Shown: piece by piece, positions 1 to 8,529 of the stretch
Numbering within the stretch: position 1 is the first letter of the stretch
How the letters are laid out: each line of letters opens with the position of its first letter
Source of the DNA: Terriglobia bacterium
GTDB lineage: Bacteria > Acidobacteriota > Terriglobia > UBA7540
Direction: 5' to 3'
NCBI GenBank assembly: GCA_030041095.1
Contig: JASHON010000147.1
Span: 1 to 60,395 of the forward strand
Length of the DNA: 60,395 nucleotides
Translations under genes and position numbers: made by a program
The notes under the pieces: generated by a model
What the model was told of the DNA's origin: nothing
Seen by the model: the letters and a program-made list of their open reading frames with translations, nothing else
Databases searched by the model: none

Positions 1-10
1 GAATCGTCAC

Positions 11-26
11 TGGCTGGCAAATTGCT
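11..26 (+). promoter_or_regulatory. Candidate sigma-54 promoter upstream of the glycan operon
   Basis: The sequence reads TGGC, seven bases, then TTGCT. The GG (12-13) and GC (24-25) are exactly ten bases apart, as required for the -24/-12 element. Transcription would start near 37, about 115 bases before the first gene at 151. The match is read directly from the sequence; its function is inferred. Similar elements occur upstream of the histidine kinase, fliL and the minus-strand glycosyltransferases. A gene upstream of the window edge cannot be excluded, but none is visible in bases 1-117. Confidence 0.5.
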
Positions 27-150
27 CTGGTTATCGGCCTGCGGGCAGAGGAGGTAAGCGGTTCGCAGTGAGCCGAGGTAATCTTAGGCAATTCTTAACC
101 GGCACAGCCGTGAACCGTTGATCAGCCTGATGGATGGTGAGGAATCACTC

Positions 151-579
151 ATGAATACGAACGCTCATGGAATGGCGCTTTCGGCGCCTGCAATCGAGCC
201 TGGCATGAAAGAAATTGAGACGCATTTCGTCAAAGTCGCGGTTGCCATCAACGAGCACTCAAAGGCATTGGTCAGCATGCGCGATCAGTTGACAAACCTG
301 GATAGGAACTCGGCTACGGCATTTGAGCTGATTGCAAAATCCATAGCAGCAATCAAAGGCAGGCTCGCCAGGCTGGAGACTGAAGTTGCGGGCTTACGGC
401 CTCAGATCGGGGATATGAAGGTTCATGCCGCGTCATTTCCCCACGCACTCCGCTCCGCGCGGCGCTCCGACGCTGCCGTGCAGGAGGCGCAGAAATTGCT
501 TGAGGAAAAGTTAAGACGCATGGAGCTCAGGCTTGAGGCTTGTTTGCGAAGGAAAAGGAGAGGGGAAGCCGGGCAATGA
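151..579 (+). CDS. Coiled-coil hypothetical protein heading the glycan operon
   Basis: No family is recognised in this protein of about 142 residues. The middle (from about residue 15 to 90) and the C-terminus (about 110-140) are rich in Glu, Lys, Arg and Leu with heptad-like spacing, suggesting long helices or a coiled coil. No signal peptide or membrane segment is present, so it should be cytoplasmic. ATG 151 is preferred over a start at 118 because GGTGAGG lies eight bases before it. Its stop overlaps the start of the next gene (ATGA), which implies translational coupling with the GT2-GT4 glycosyltransferase. It could be a scaffold for the glycosyltransferases, but that is only a guess from position. 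Confidence 0.6.
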   Translation: MNTNAHGMALSAPAIEPGMKEIETHFVKVAVAINEHSKALVSMRDQLTNLDRNSATAFELIAKSIAAIKGRLARLETEVAGLRPQIGDMKVHAASFPHALRSARRSDAAVQEAQKLLEEKLRRMELRLEACLRRKRRGEAGQ

Positions 580-2876
580 ACCGAGCGTCTGTCGTGATCA
601 ATACTCTGAACCGCGCGGACGCCCTGGAACAGGCGCTGCGCTCGCTCCGGCGCCTCAACCACCCTGATTTCGAAGTCATCGTCGTCAACGGCCCCTCCAG
701 CGACCACACTCTGCAAGTGCTACAAAAGTGGGCGTCCTCTATCCGCGTTGGATCCTGTTCCGACCGCAATCTTTCCATTTCGAGGAACGTGGGCATTGAG
801 ATGGCGCGCGGTGATCTGGTGGCTTTCATAGACGATGATGATGTCGTTACCGAAAACTGGCTGAATGATGCCGTGGCGGGCTTTGACTCGGAAGAGGTTG
901 GAGGCGTCGGTGGTTTAGTCTTCGATCACACCGGACACGAGTTGCAATATGCTTTCACAGTATGTGACCGGTATGGGAATGCTTACTTTGGCCGAGAGGA
1001 GCCTGCGCTCGGATTCTGTTATCCCGGGTGTCTCCGGTACCCGGTCCTGCAAGGCGGGAACTGCGTGTTTCGCCGGACCGCACTCCTCGAGATTGGTGGC
1101 TTCGACGAAGAGTTCGACTACTACCTCGATGAAGGGGACGTATGCTTGCGCCTCACGGACGCTGGCTACGTTTTGAAGCACGTGCCCAAGGCGTTTGTTT
1201 ACCACCGCAGCTTACCCAGCTACCTCCGAAACGGCGAGCGAATCGTTACGGACTGGCGGCCATTCGTCAAGAACAAGGCGTACTTCAGCCTGAAGAATAC
1301 ACTGCCAGGCTCAGATCTGCCTTCCGCATTCCGCCAGCCGGTCGAATACGCCTCCCAGGCAGAAATCTATTCGAAAGCCCGGCTGGCGGCGACCGGTGCT
1401 GGAGAGCAGGTAATCGATGAAGTATCTATGGGCTTGGGAGAAGCCCTTCGTGAAGGCATAGCCCGAGGACTGACACAGCCGCGCCGGTTTCTTTCGAGCG
1501 CCGCGGCCGCGAAGATGCGCGGCCCGGTCGCGATGGACCCGTGGGAGAATGGGCATGCTGGCACGTTCAAGCCCTGTCCGGCGGTCCTTCAGGCGTCCGA
1601 GAAGTTAACCGTTTGCCTGCTCAGTTCCGGATATCTTCCTGAGAAAAAGGGTGGCATCGCGCGCTTAACTTACGACCTCGCTTGCGGTCTTGCTGCCCGA
1701 GGCCACATCGTTCATGTGCTGACCACCAGCCCTCATTCTCATAACACAGTGGATTTTGAAGAGGATGTCTGGGTACATCGTCTGGTTCCCAGCCGCCGCG
1801 TCCCCCCCCCACCGCCAGACGTTGAGGTTCCTCTGCAAACCTGGTGGCATTCCGCGACCATGCTCCAGGAGCTATACCGAATTCGGGCCATGCATCCTTC
1901 CCTTGACTTGGTGGAGGCGCCCGTCTGGGATGCGGAGGGCATCGCGGCGATGACGAATGGGTCATTCCGCGTGGTCACTTCATTGCATACACCGCTAAAA
2001 TCCTGGATCAAAACGAATCCGGATCTCATCAACGGTTCGGCGGAGCAACGGAACTTCTTCGAAGGGCAGATTGCTGCGGAGAAACTGGTGGTAGAGCGCT
2101 CTCACGGCGTTCGCGCTAACAGCGAGGCGATTGTAATCAACATGCGCGAAGCTTACGGCATCGAGTTTGGCGCGAACCAGCTCTCCGTCATTCCCCACGG
2201 AATGGAAGACCGGTCCAAAGGACTCAACCCGCGGCGGAACAGCGAATACGTTACCGTCCTTTACACGGGGCGATTAGAGCTCCGGAAAGGCATTGACATG
2301 TTGCTCGAAGTCATTCCCGCGCTGTGCTTCAAGCATCCGGCAGTGCGATTCATCCTGGTAGGGGAGGAGATCCCCCGGTCTTACGGCATTACGCCCACTG
2401 CGAGTTTCAAGGAGTCGCTTGCGGCAGCACCGTTTCGCGATCGGGTCATTTTCACTGGCGCTGTATCCGACGCCGAACTCGAGCGCCTTCTGGCTGAATG
2501 CGATGTGTTTGTGGCGCCTTCTCGCTACGAATCCTTCGGGCTGGTGTTCATCGAGGCCATGATGTTTGGCAAGCCAGCGATCGGCTGCCGCGCAGGAGGA
2601 ATGGCAGAAGTGATTGTCGACGGAGTGACCGGGCTTTTGGCTGAGCCCGGCGATTCGCAGAGCCTCGCAGAGGCGCTAGACCGGCTGATTAGCAGCGCCG
2701 AGCTGCGCAAGTCCTTGGGGGAAGCGGGAAGAAAGCGCTACCTCGAACATTACACTCGGGACCGTCTCATCGACAGAACCCTTGAATTCTACAGACAAGT
2801 CATCCAAAGCTCCACGCCGGGTGATGCGAAGCCGCCCACCCTCGCGTATTTGCAAGCCAAGGATTCGAACGCATGA
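576..2876 (+). CDS. Two-domain glycosyltransferase, GT2-GT4 fusion
   Basis: This protein of about 766 residues joins two glycosyltransferases. Residues 1-250 are a GT-A fold GT2 domain starting SVVINTLNRADALEQAL, with an acidic metal-binding run FIDDDDVV near residue 90. Residues from about 343 to 745 are a GT-B fold GT4 domain, with the glycine-rich LPEKKGGIARLTYDLA entry loop, the YTGRLELRKGID segment and an EX7E motif in ESFGLVFIEA. It probably adds two successive sugars to one acceptor in the cytoplasm. ATG 576 overlaps the upstream stop. A run of nine C residues (1802-1810) inside the GT4 part encodes a proline run and could be prone to slippage. The exact sugar and acceptor cannot be read from sequence. 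Confidence 0.85.
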   Translation: MNRASVVINTLNRADALEQALRSLRRLNHPDFEVIVVNGPSSDHTLQVLQKWASSIRVGSCSDRNLSISRNVGIEMARGDLVAFIDDDDVVTENWLNDAVAGFDSEEVGGVGGLVFDHTGHELQYAFTVCDRYGNAYFGREEPALGFCYPGCLRYPVLQGGNCVFRRTALLEIGGFDEEFDYYLDEGDVCLRLTDAGYVLKHVPKAFVYHRSLPSYLRNGERIVTDWRPFVKNKAYFSLKNTLPGSDLPSAFRQPVEYASQAEIYSKARLAATGAGEQVIDEVSMGLGEALREGIARGLTQPRRFLSSAAAAKMRGPVAMDPWENGHAGTFKPCPAVLQASEKLTVCLLSSGYLPEKKGGIARLTYDLACGLAARGHIVHVLTTSPHSHNTVDFEEDVWVHRLVPSRRVPPPPPDVEVPLQTWWHSATMLQELYRIRAMHPSLDLVEAPVWDAEGIAAMTNGSFRVVTSLHTPLKSWIKTNPDLINGSAEQRNFFEGQIAAEKLVVERSHGVRANSEAIVINMREAYGIEFGANQLSVIPHGMEDRSKGLNPRRNSEYVTVLYTGRLELRKGIDMLLEVIPALCFKHPAVRFILVGEEIPRSYGITPTASFKESLAAAPFRDRVIFTGAVSDAELERLLAECDVFVAPSRYESFGLVFIEAMMFGKPAIGCRAGGMAEVIVDGVTGLLAEPGDSQSLAEALDRLISSAELRKSLGEAGRKRYLEHYTRDRLIDRTLEFYRQVIQSSTPGDAKPPTLAYLQAKDSNA

Positions 2877-3763
2877 GAGTCCTGTTCCTGTCGAGTGGCA
2901 GGCGCCAGGACTATCAATGCGATTTGCTCTTCGACGGACTTCGTGAACTTCTTGGCCCGGACGTGGTGGATTCGCAACGGATCTGGTTTATGTACGAGTC
3001 TGACGTAACGCCCGAAAAGAAACGTTCGCTCTACGGAAGGGGATTTACGCTTTACGGCAGCCTGCCCGATCTACGAGTTGACCGCTGTGACATTGAGGAA
3101 AAGCTTCGGCGGCGATACTTCGATTTGGTGGTCTATGGGTCGGTCTGGCGCAACCTGGATCATTTTTCAATTGTTCGGGACGTCTACCCGCGCTCTCAAG
3201 TGGCGCTCATCGATGGAGAAGACGGCCAAGCCATCAAGGAAGAGTTACTTCCCTGCGGCAGGTACTTCAAGCGTGAATGCACGCGCCAATCTTCAGCTTG
3301 CATCCCCATTAACTTCGCGATACCCAAGCGAGCGATCAGAAGGAGCGTTCCGCAGAAAACGAGAGTTTGGGCCACCGTCGTCCCCGGCCGGCTGGAGACT
3401 TACACATTCGAAAACGAGCAGGATTATTTCGACGACTATGCAGCCAGCGTGTTTGGCGTCACAAGAAAAAAAGCGGGTTGGGACTGCCTCAGGCATTACG
3501 AAATCCTTGCCAACGGATGCATTCCGTTTTTCGAGGGCTTACGGTCTTGCCCGGCGCATACGATGATAACCCTCCCCAAGCGGTTTCTCCGCAAAATCGA
3601 AAGAGGTTATCTGGGCGATCTCTTCGCCATCCCTTTGGAAGTGTTCGAGGCCTGCCGTGCCTATGCGGAAGAACACTTGACGACCAAGGCGCTCGCCCGG
3701 GACTTCCTTGATGCCATGAAGAATGGCAAGCGGAGAATAGTTTGCAGACCGCTCGAGTTTTAG
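2873..3763 (+). CDS. Uncharacterised glycosyltransferase-like protein
   Basis: This 296-residue protein has no confident family assignment. It begins with a strand-turn MRVLFLSSGR like GT-B enzymes. Near residue 208 it has the segment WDCLRHYEILANGCIPFF, which resembles the donor-binding region of exostosin-like transferases, where an R/H..E.L..GCIP motif recurs. There is no signal peptide or membrane helix. Its ATG overlaps the stop of the GT2-GT4 gene, so the two are co-translated and probably act on the same glycan. A role as a third glycosyltransferase is inference from this motif and operon context. Confidence 0.55.
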   Translation: MRVLFLSSGRRQDYQCDLLFDGLRELLGPDVVDSQRIWFMYESDVTPEKKRSLYGRGFTLYGSLPDLRVDRCDIEEKLRRRYFDLVVYGSVWRNLDHFSIVRDVYPRSQVALIDGEDGQAIKEELLPCGRYFKRECTRQSSACIPINFAIPKRAIRRSVPQKTRVWATVVPGRLETYTFENEQDYFDDYAASVFGVTRKKAGWDCLRHYEILANGCIPFFEGLRSCPAHTMITLPKRFLRKIERGYLGDLFAIPLEVFEACRAYAEEHLTTKALARDFLDAMKNGKRRIVCRPLEF

Positions 3764-3835
3764 CTTCTTATTATCGGTTCCATAACTTAATGAAGAGAGC
3801 TCTGTGATGCTGCCGGCTCCTCAATCTTCAAGAGG

Positions 3836-5383
3836 GTGAACTCGAAAGCAGGCGCCATGATGCTGGAAAAAGCGCTTCGCTGGGTCAGGGCCAATTCGGT
3901 CCCTGGCGCTGGAATCGTCATCAGTTCACGCCAGAGGTCGAGCTATCCGGAGGTAACGGGATACTTCATTCCCACGCTTCTGTCCGTCGGCTACAAAGGT
4001 TTGGCTTCTCAGTACGCGCGATGGTTGCTCTCAGTTCAAAGAGACGACGGCTCGTTCGGCATGGACGGCGATCCATGCGGCTGTGGCTTCGCGTTCGACA
4101 CGGGGCAAGTTGTGCGCGGCTGGGTGACGATGATCGATCGGATGCCCTCGCTGGAGGCGCCTCTTCGGAGGGCATGCGACTGGCTGGTGCGATCGGCGGA
4201 CTCGAGCGGCAGACTGCCTGTTCCTGGGCCTGGGGGCGCCTGGAGTTTAGGGCGCCGCGGCGAGGTTAACGAGGCGATCCATCTCTACGTCCTCCCACCC
4301 CTTCGGGACGCGGCGGAGATATTAAACGAGCGTTCATACCGTGAGTTCGTCGGCAAGAGCCTGGACCACTATCTGAGAAACGCGATCCTGACTGACTTTC
4401 GGCAGCCAAACGCACTGACCCATTTTTACGGTTATGTGCAGGAAGCGCTTGTAGATCTTGGTTGCGACGCGGAGGCCCGGGCGGGCATGGCTTCCGTTGC
4501 AGAGTTGCAGCAGCCCACCGGAGCGGTTCCCGCGTACCATGATGTCGAATGGGTATGTTCAACGGGTTTGGCGCAGCTAGCCTTGGTGTGGTTTCGCTTG
4601 GGAGAAACGGCCAGGGGCAACAAGGCGGCCGAGTTTCTGTCGTCTCTGCAAAGCGGGAGCGGTGGATTCTACGGATCCTACGGTGTAGGCGCTGACTACT
4701 TTGCGGCGGAGGAGATATCGTGGGCCGTAAAATATGCAATAGAATCCGTTCAGAGGCAAATTTCCAGCCATTTCGATAATACGGCGACCTCCTATCAATC
4801 CGATATTTCGCCAAGCGATGCCAGGGTCGAAGCCGTTTTGCAGCGCCTGGGAGATCTCAATGGCAAACGTCTGCTCGATGCCGGCTGCGGAAAAGGACGC
4901 TACGTTAAACTCATTAAACAACTGTACCCTGAAGCCATGATTACAGCGATGGACGTTTCACCTCAAATGCTTCGGCATGTCCCGCAAGGGATTCGCACGG
5001 TCCAGAACTCCATTTTGAATATGCCCTTCGCCGATGGTGAATTTGATGCGGTCATTTGTATCGAGGCCCTGGAACACGCCGTGCAAATCGAGGAATCGGT
5101 GAGGGAGCTGGCGCGCGTTCTCGCCGTGAATGGCAAGCTGATCATCATAGACAAAAATGCCGAAAAGCTCGGATCGCTTGAAATACCCAGTTGGGAGAAG
5201 TGGTTTGATACAGAGGAACTTGCCTCGATGATGAGGGAGGAGGGGCTCGAAGTAAGCTCTGAGTTCGTGGGATACGACGGAGTACGACGGCCCGACGGCC
5301 TGTTTGTGTGCTGGAGCGGAACAAAGACTTGTCACAAGCGTGAATCGCCCGAGAGCTTGTTTTTGGAGAAGACTCGCGGCTAG
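3836..5383 (+). CDS. Alpha/alpha-toroid protein fused to a SAM-dependent methyltransferase
   Basis: Residues 1 to about 310 look like an alpha/alpha-barrel of the terpene cyclase/prenyltransferase type, with recurring QW-like turns such as SVQRDDGSFG and SLQSGSGGFYGSYG. No cyclase DXDD motif is obvious, so this part may bind rather than cyclise. From about residue 340 a class I methyltransferase follows, with motif I LLDAGCGKGRYV and a later IEALEHAVQIEESVRELARVL segment (seen in two parts). The start is uncertain: GTG 3836 has AGAGGG too close to it, while ATG 3857 is the next in-frame choice. It sits between glycosyltransferase genes, so methylation of a sugar or of a lipid-linked glycan is plausible. 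Confidence 0.65.
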   Translation: MNSKAGAMMLEKALRWVRANSVPGAGIVISSRQRSSYPEVTGYFIPTLLSVGYKGLASQYARWLLSVQRDDGSFGMDGDPCGCGFAFDTGQVVRGWVTMIDRMPSLEAPLRRACDWLVRSADSSGRLPVPGPGGAWSLGRRGEVNEAIHLYVLPPLRDAAEILNERSYREFVGKSLDHYLRNAILTDFRQPNALTHFYGYVQEALVDLGCDAEARAGMASVAELQQPTGAVPAYHDVEWVCSTGLAQLALVWFRLGETARGNKAAEFLSSLQSGSGGFYGSYGVGADYFAAEEISWAVKYAIESVQRQISSHFDNTATSYQSDISPSDARVEAVLQRLGDLNGKRLLDAGCGKGRYVKLIKQLYPEAMITAMDVSPQMLRHVPQGIRTVQNSILNMPFADGEFDAVICIEALEHAVQIEESVRELARVLAVNGKLIIIDKNAEKLGSLEIPSWEKWFDTEELASMMREEGLEVSSEFVGYDGVRRPDGLFVCWSGTKTCHKRESPESLFLEKTRG

Positions 5384-5414
5384 CGGCGACAGGTTGTAAG
5401 AGGAGTCGGGATTG

Positions 5415-8306
5415 ATGTTATTCAACAAGACCGCAATCGCTGCAAAGAATGCCTGCTTAGACGCAATTCTGGATCGGCCTGATCTTCTTCGGAATGTCAT
5501 TCAGGAATTCGCGGGGGATGGGGTCGAGGCTGTCTATCACGTAACCAAGCGCGCATGGGAGCCGGGCGGCGGGGCGACCCTGTTTCAAATCCGATTCGGC
5601 AGCCGGGAGGCTTTCCTCAAGGTCAAAAGCACTGCGGTCACGGTTGAGAGCAAATTGGAGGGGGAGAAGGAATTCATTGCAGTTCCATCCGTCCGCAATG
5701 AATTTGAATTTCTCCAGAGGCTCCAAGGCGTCTCTGAAAACGTGCCGAAACTTTTGGGATATTCTGAAAAAGACGGTTTCTGTTTTCTTTTCCTGGAAAA
5801 GCTGATCCCTTGGCGAGCGGCCCTCGATTCCCTGTCGCCCCTCGAGGTTCTCACTGCCTTCCGGCAAATCGAGGCAACCGTTCGCACGTTGTTCGAAAGG
5901 GACATGGTACACACCGACGTCCACGAGAACAACCTGATGTTCCGGGATAAGACTCCTGTCCTGATCGATTTTGAGGAGGCGCGTTATCTGGCGCAGGACA
6001 TTCCCTTCGAAAGATCTTTGGACGTTGCTGGTGAAAACGCCTGGGGCAACGTAGGATTCATGCCGGAGGGATATGGTTTCGCGGGTGGTTATACGTGTCT
6101 CAATCGCCTAAGGACGGAATTGTCAAAGGTGATCGTGACCAAGCTGCCCGAATTGATCAAGCAGTGCAATTTCGACTCTTCGTGTTCCTTTTTAGCAACC
6201 CTGGACCACGGGCGTGACGACAGGATCTATCAGTCGATTAATCTGCCGGGCATCCAGGTCGCGGGGCAACGCCCGCTTGAGGATTCGAGGATCAGGTTCT
6301 TGGGCAAGGTATGTGAAAAGCTCTTTGATGCGCCGGTCACGCATCTGGATATCGGCAGCAACCTTGGACGATTTAATCTGGAGCTTTCCCGGACTCCAAT
6401 GATTCGAAAGAGTATCGGAGTAGAGGCTTACGGAAAGTATGTCGAGCTCTCCAACCTATTGGCGTTTTTGATTAATTCATCCAAAGTTGAGTTCTTCCGC
6501 GCGGAATGCGGCCAAGACAGTCTCTATGAGCTTTTGAAGGATGAGCAGATCCAACTGGTAACCGTCTATTCGACGTACCATCATATTACCAACAAAGAAC
6601 GATTCCTGGCTGATCTGGCAAAACTCAATCCATCGTATGTGGTGATTGAGGCGGCGGTTCAGGAGGAATGCTATGGGAGGGACTGGAAAACAGAAATCAT
6701 TTACATCTGCAACAAGCTTAAGATGGGCTACGCAGCAGTACTTGGATTCAGTGAGGATTATCAACGGCCAATCGTTCTGCTGTCCCATAACTCCAACGTC
6801 GAAAAACTCATCGCTGGCCAGACGCGTCCCAGCGCAGTCAAAGTAAGGCTCGATGACGCGCAAACACCTCCGCTGGTTTCAGTCGTGCTCCCCACGTATA
6901 ACCATCTGACCATGCTGCCGGTTTCCATCGGCAGCGTCCTGGCGCAAACCTTCACAAATTTCGAATTAATCATTGTCAATGACGGATCGACCGACGGCAC
7001 TCGTGATTATCTCGACCGGATCAGCGAACCTCGGATCCGGGTGATCCACCAGGAGAACAAGCGGCTGCCCGGGGCGCTCAATGCGGGATTCGAGGCCGCT
7101 CGAGGGAGGTATTTCACCTGGACCTCCGACGACAATTATTGCTCGCCTGGTTTTCTGGGGTCCCTGGTCGAAGCGCTAGACCGTGACCCTGGGGCTGGGT
7201 TTGCGTACTCGGCTTTCGCCTGGATCGATGAGCGCAACAGGATCAAGGGCGTACATCGCGATCAGGACTTCAGCTATCCCAGCCTCCTTCGGTGCAACCC
7301 CGGTAACGCTTCTTTTCTTTATCGGCGTGAGTGCCAGGAAACGGTAGGTCGCTACGATCCTGAATTGGAAGGGGCCGAAGACTGGGACATGTGGCTGCGA
7401 ATCAGGGAGCATTTCGAGCCCGTCTACGTACCGCAGATTCTTTACTATTACAGACTTCACGATAAAAGTATGACCGCGACTCAAGGGGATATGATTCGGC
7501 GCTCTTCACAATTGACCTTTCGTAAAGCACTCGGCCGCCACCCGGGCGGACTGACTCTGGAATCGCTCTACCCCTCAATTTCCGAGTGCAGGGACGGAAC
7601 GACGGCAACCTTACACGCATGCTTGGATATGGGAGAGAAGATGATGACTTCTCCCTGGTTCAACGGCGATTACGCTCAACTGGCCATCTTTTTCCTGACT
7701 AAGGCTGTGGAGCTGTGCAACTCTCCGGTAGCGGCAGGAAACCTTGCGGCGGCATACGCATTACTCGGGCAAGGGAGGGAAGCTCTGCAGATCGCCAGGC
7801 GATTGGAGGTTATAGATCATCCGTTGATCCGTAATCTCTATCTGGCGATAGCAAATTCTAACGGGATGTGTGCGGGCGGAAGGCTGCCTTTACTGGTGAT
7901 GGACAAATCGAGAAGCGAGTTGTTCCAGTTGGAATCCAAACGCAGACGCACGGCCGAGGACGCCACGTCAAACTCCGCGCGACATCCTTCGCCCACTCGC
8001 TCACTTCAGCCTGAAACGAACCATCGCCATACCGGTTGTGACCCCGAACACCTCCGGGCGCTGGTCGGGGAGGCACACAGGCAATATCTCATCGGAAATC
8101 GTGCGGCGGCTGTGGAGTTGCTACAGAAGGCCTTGGCGGTCGCTCCGGAAAATGCCCGATTCCTTACTCGGCTGGCATCTCTGATGAACGGCCTTGGCGA
8201 GGTCTCTTTGGCTCGTGAAGCGGCTCGGCGCGCATTGTCATTGGATCGAAATGACAGCGGAGCGCTTTCCCTCGCCCATCAAATGGGTCTCCGGGTGTCA
8301 TCGTGA
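5415..8306 (+). CDS. Kinase-methyltransferase-GT2-TPR four-domain protein
   Basis: This protein of about 963 residues combines four modules. Residues 30-200 resemble a small-molecule or LPS-type kinase: AFLKVKS supplies the lysine, MVHTDVHENNLMF (about 164-176) is the catalytic loop with HxD and Asn, and LIDFEEA is the metal-binding Asp. Around residues 300-430 is a methyltransferase-like fold with motif I THLDIGSNLGRFN. From about 488 to 720 there is a GT2 domain (VSVVLPTYNHL, IIVNDGSTDGTRDYL, TSDDN). The C-terminus has helical TPR-like repeats. ATG 5415 is favoured because AGGAG lies nine bases upstream; a TTG directly precedes it. The combination suggests stepwise phosphorylation, methylation and glycosylation of one acceptor, which is inference. 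Confidence 0.75.
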   Translation: MLFNKTAIAAKNACLDAILDRPDLLRNVIQEFAGDGVEAVYHVTKRAWEPGGGATLFQIRFGSREAFLKVKSTAVTVESKLEGEKEFIAVPSVRNEFEFLQRLQGVSENVPKLLGYSEKDGFCFLFLEKLIPWRAALDSLSPLEVLTAFRQIEATVRTLFERDMVHTDVHENNLMFRDKTPVLIDFEEARYLAQDIPFERSLDVAGENAWGNVGFMPEGYGFAGGYTCLNRLRTELSKVIVTKLPELIKQCNFDSSCSFLATLDHGRDDRIYQSINLPGIQVAGQRPLEDSRIRFLGKVCEKLFDAPVTHLDIGSNLGRFNLELSRTPMIRKSIGVEAYGKYVELSNLLAFLINSSKVEFFRAECGQDSLYELLKDEQIQLVTVYSTYHHITNKERFLADLAKLNPSYVVIEAAVQEECYGRDWKTEIIYICNKLKMGYAAVLGFSEDYQRPIVLLSHNSNVEKLIAGQTRPSAVKVRLDDAQTPPLVSVVLPTYNHLTMLPVSIGSVLAQTFTNFELIIVNDGSTDGTRDYLDRISEPRIRVIHQENKRLPGALNAGFEAARGRYFTWTSDDNYCSPGFLGSLVEALDRDPGAGFAYSAFAWIDERNRIKGVHRDQDFSYPSLLRCNPGNASFLYRRECQETVGRYDPELEGAEDWDMWLRIREHFEPVYVPQILYYYRLHDKSMTATQGDMIRRSSQLTFRKALGRHPGGLTLESLYPSISECRDGTTATLHACLDMGEKMMTSPWFNGDYAQLAIFFLTKAVELCNSPVAAGNLAAAYALLGQGREALQIARRLEVIDHPLIRNLYLAIANSNGMCAGGRLPLLVMDKSRSELFQLESKRRRTAEDATSNSARHPSPTRSLQPETNHRHTGCDPEHLRALVGEAHRQYLIGNRAAAVELLQKALAVAPENARFLTRLASLMNGLGEVSLAREAARRALSLDRNDSGALSLAHQMGLRVSS

Positions 8307-8529
8307 TGGAAACGCGATGCCTGGTCTTCGCCGATTTCTTAATTCGAAAGGCCCCTGCCGCACGCCCAATTCTTCATTCCAGCAGCCAAACGTACTCGGG
8401 CCTTCCTCATGAAACGTGTCTTGCTCGCTATGGGTATGCGTCCAGGGAGGAATATCGCTGGTTTCCACAATTGTGGGACCTGTAAGCCTCTGTAGGTTTT
8501 GTGCGAGAAGGGCGCTTCAAGGTCCGGTT
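8307..8529 (+). other. Intergenic stretch with a palindrome and no convincing gene
   Basis: This 223-base gap separates the four-domain protein from the epimerase gene. Short open frames exist: one of about 60 codons overlapping the upstream stop, and one of 28 codons at 8409-8495 starting MKRVLLAMGMRPGRN. Neither has a good ribosome binding site. A perfect 12-base palindrome, CCACAATTGTGG, lies at 8465-8476, about 54 bases before the epimerase start, and could be an operator. The short frames may be gene debris. Confidence 0.4.

Noticed and set aside
31-38. GCCGATAA on the minus strand, a perfect sigma-28 -10 box
   Set aside because: At the required 15-base spacing the -35 position reads TTAC, not TAAA, and no minus-strand gene in the window would be served.
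8409-8495. 28-codon frame starting MKRVLLAMGMRPGRN
   Set aside because: No ribosome binding site and no recognised family; too short to support as a gene.
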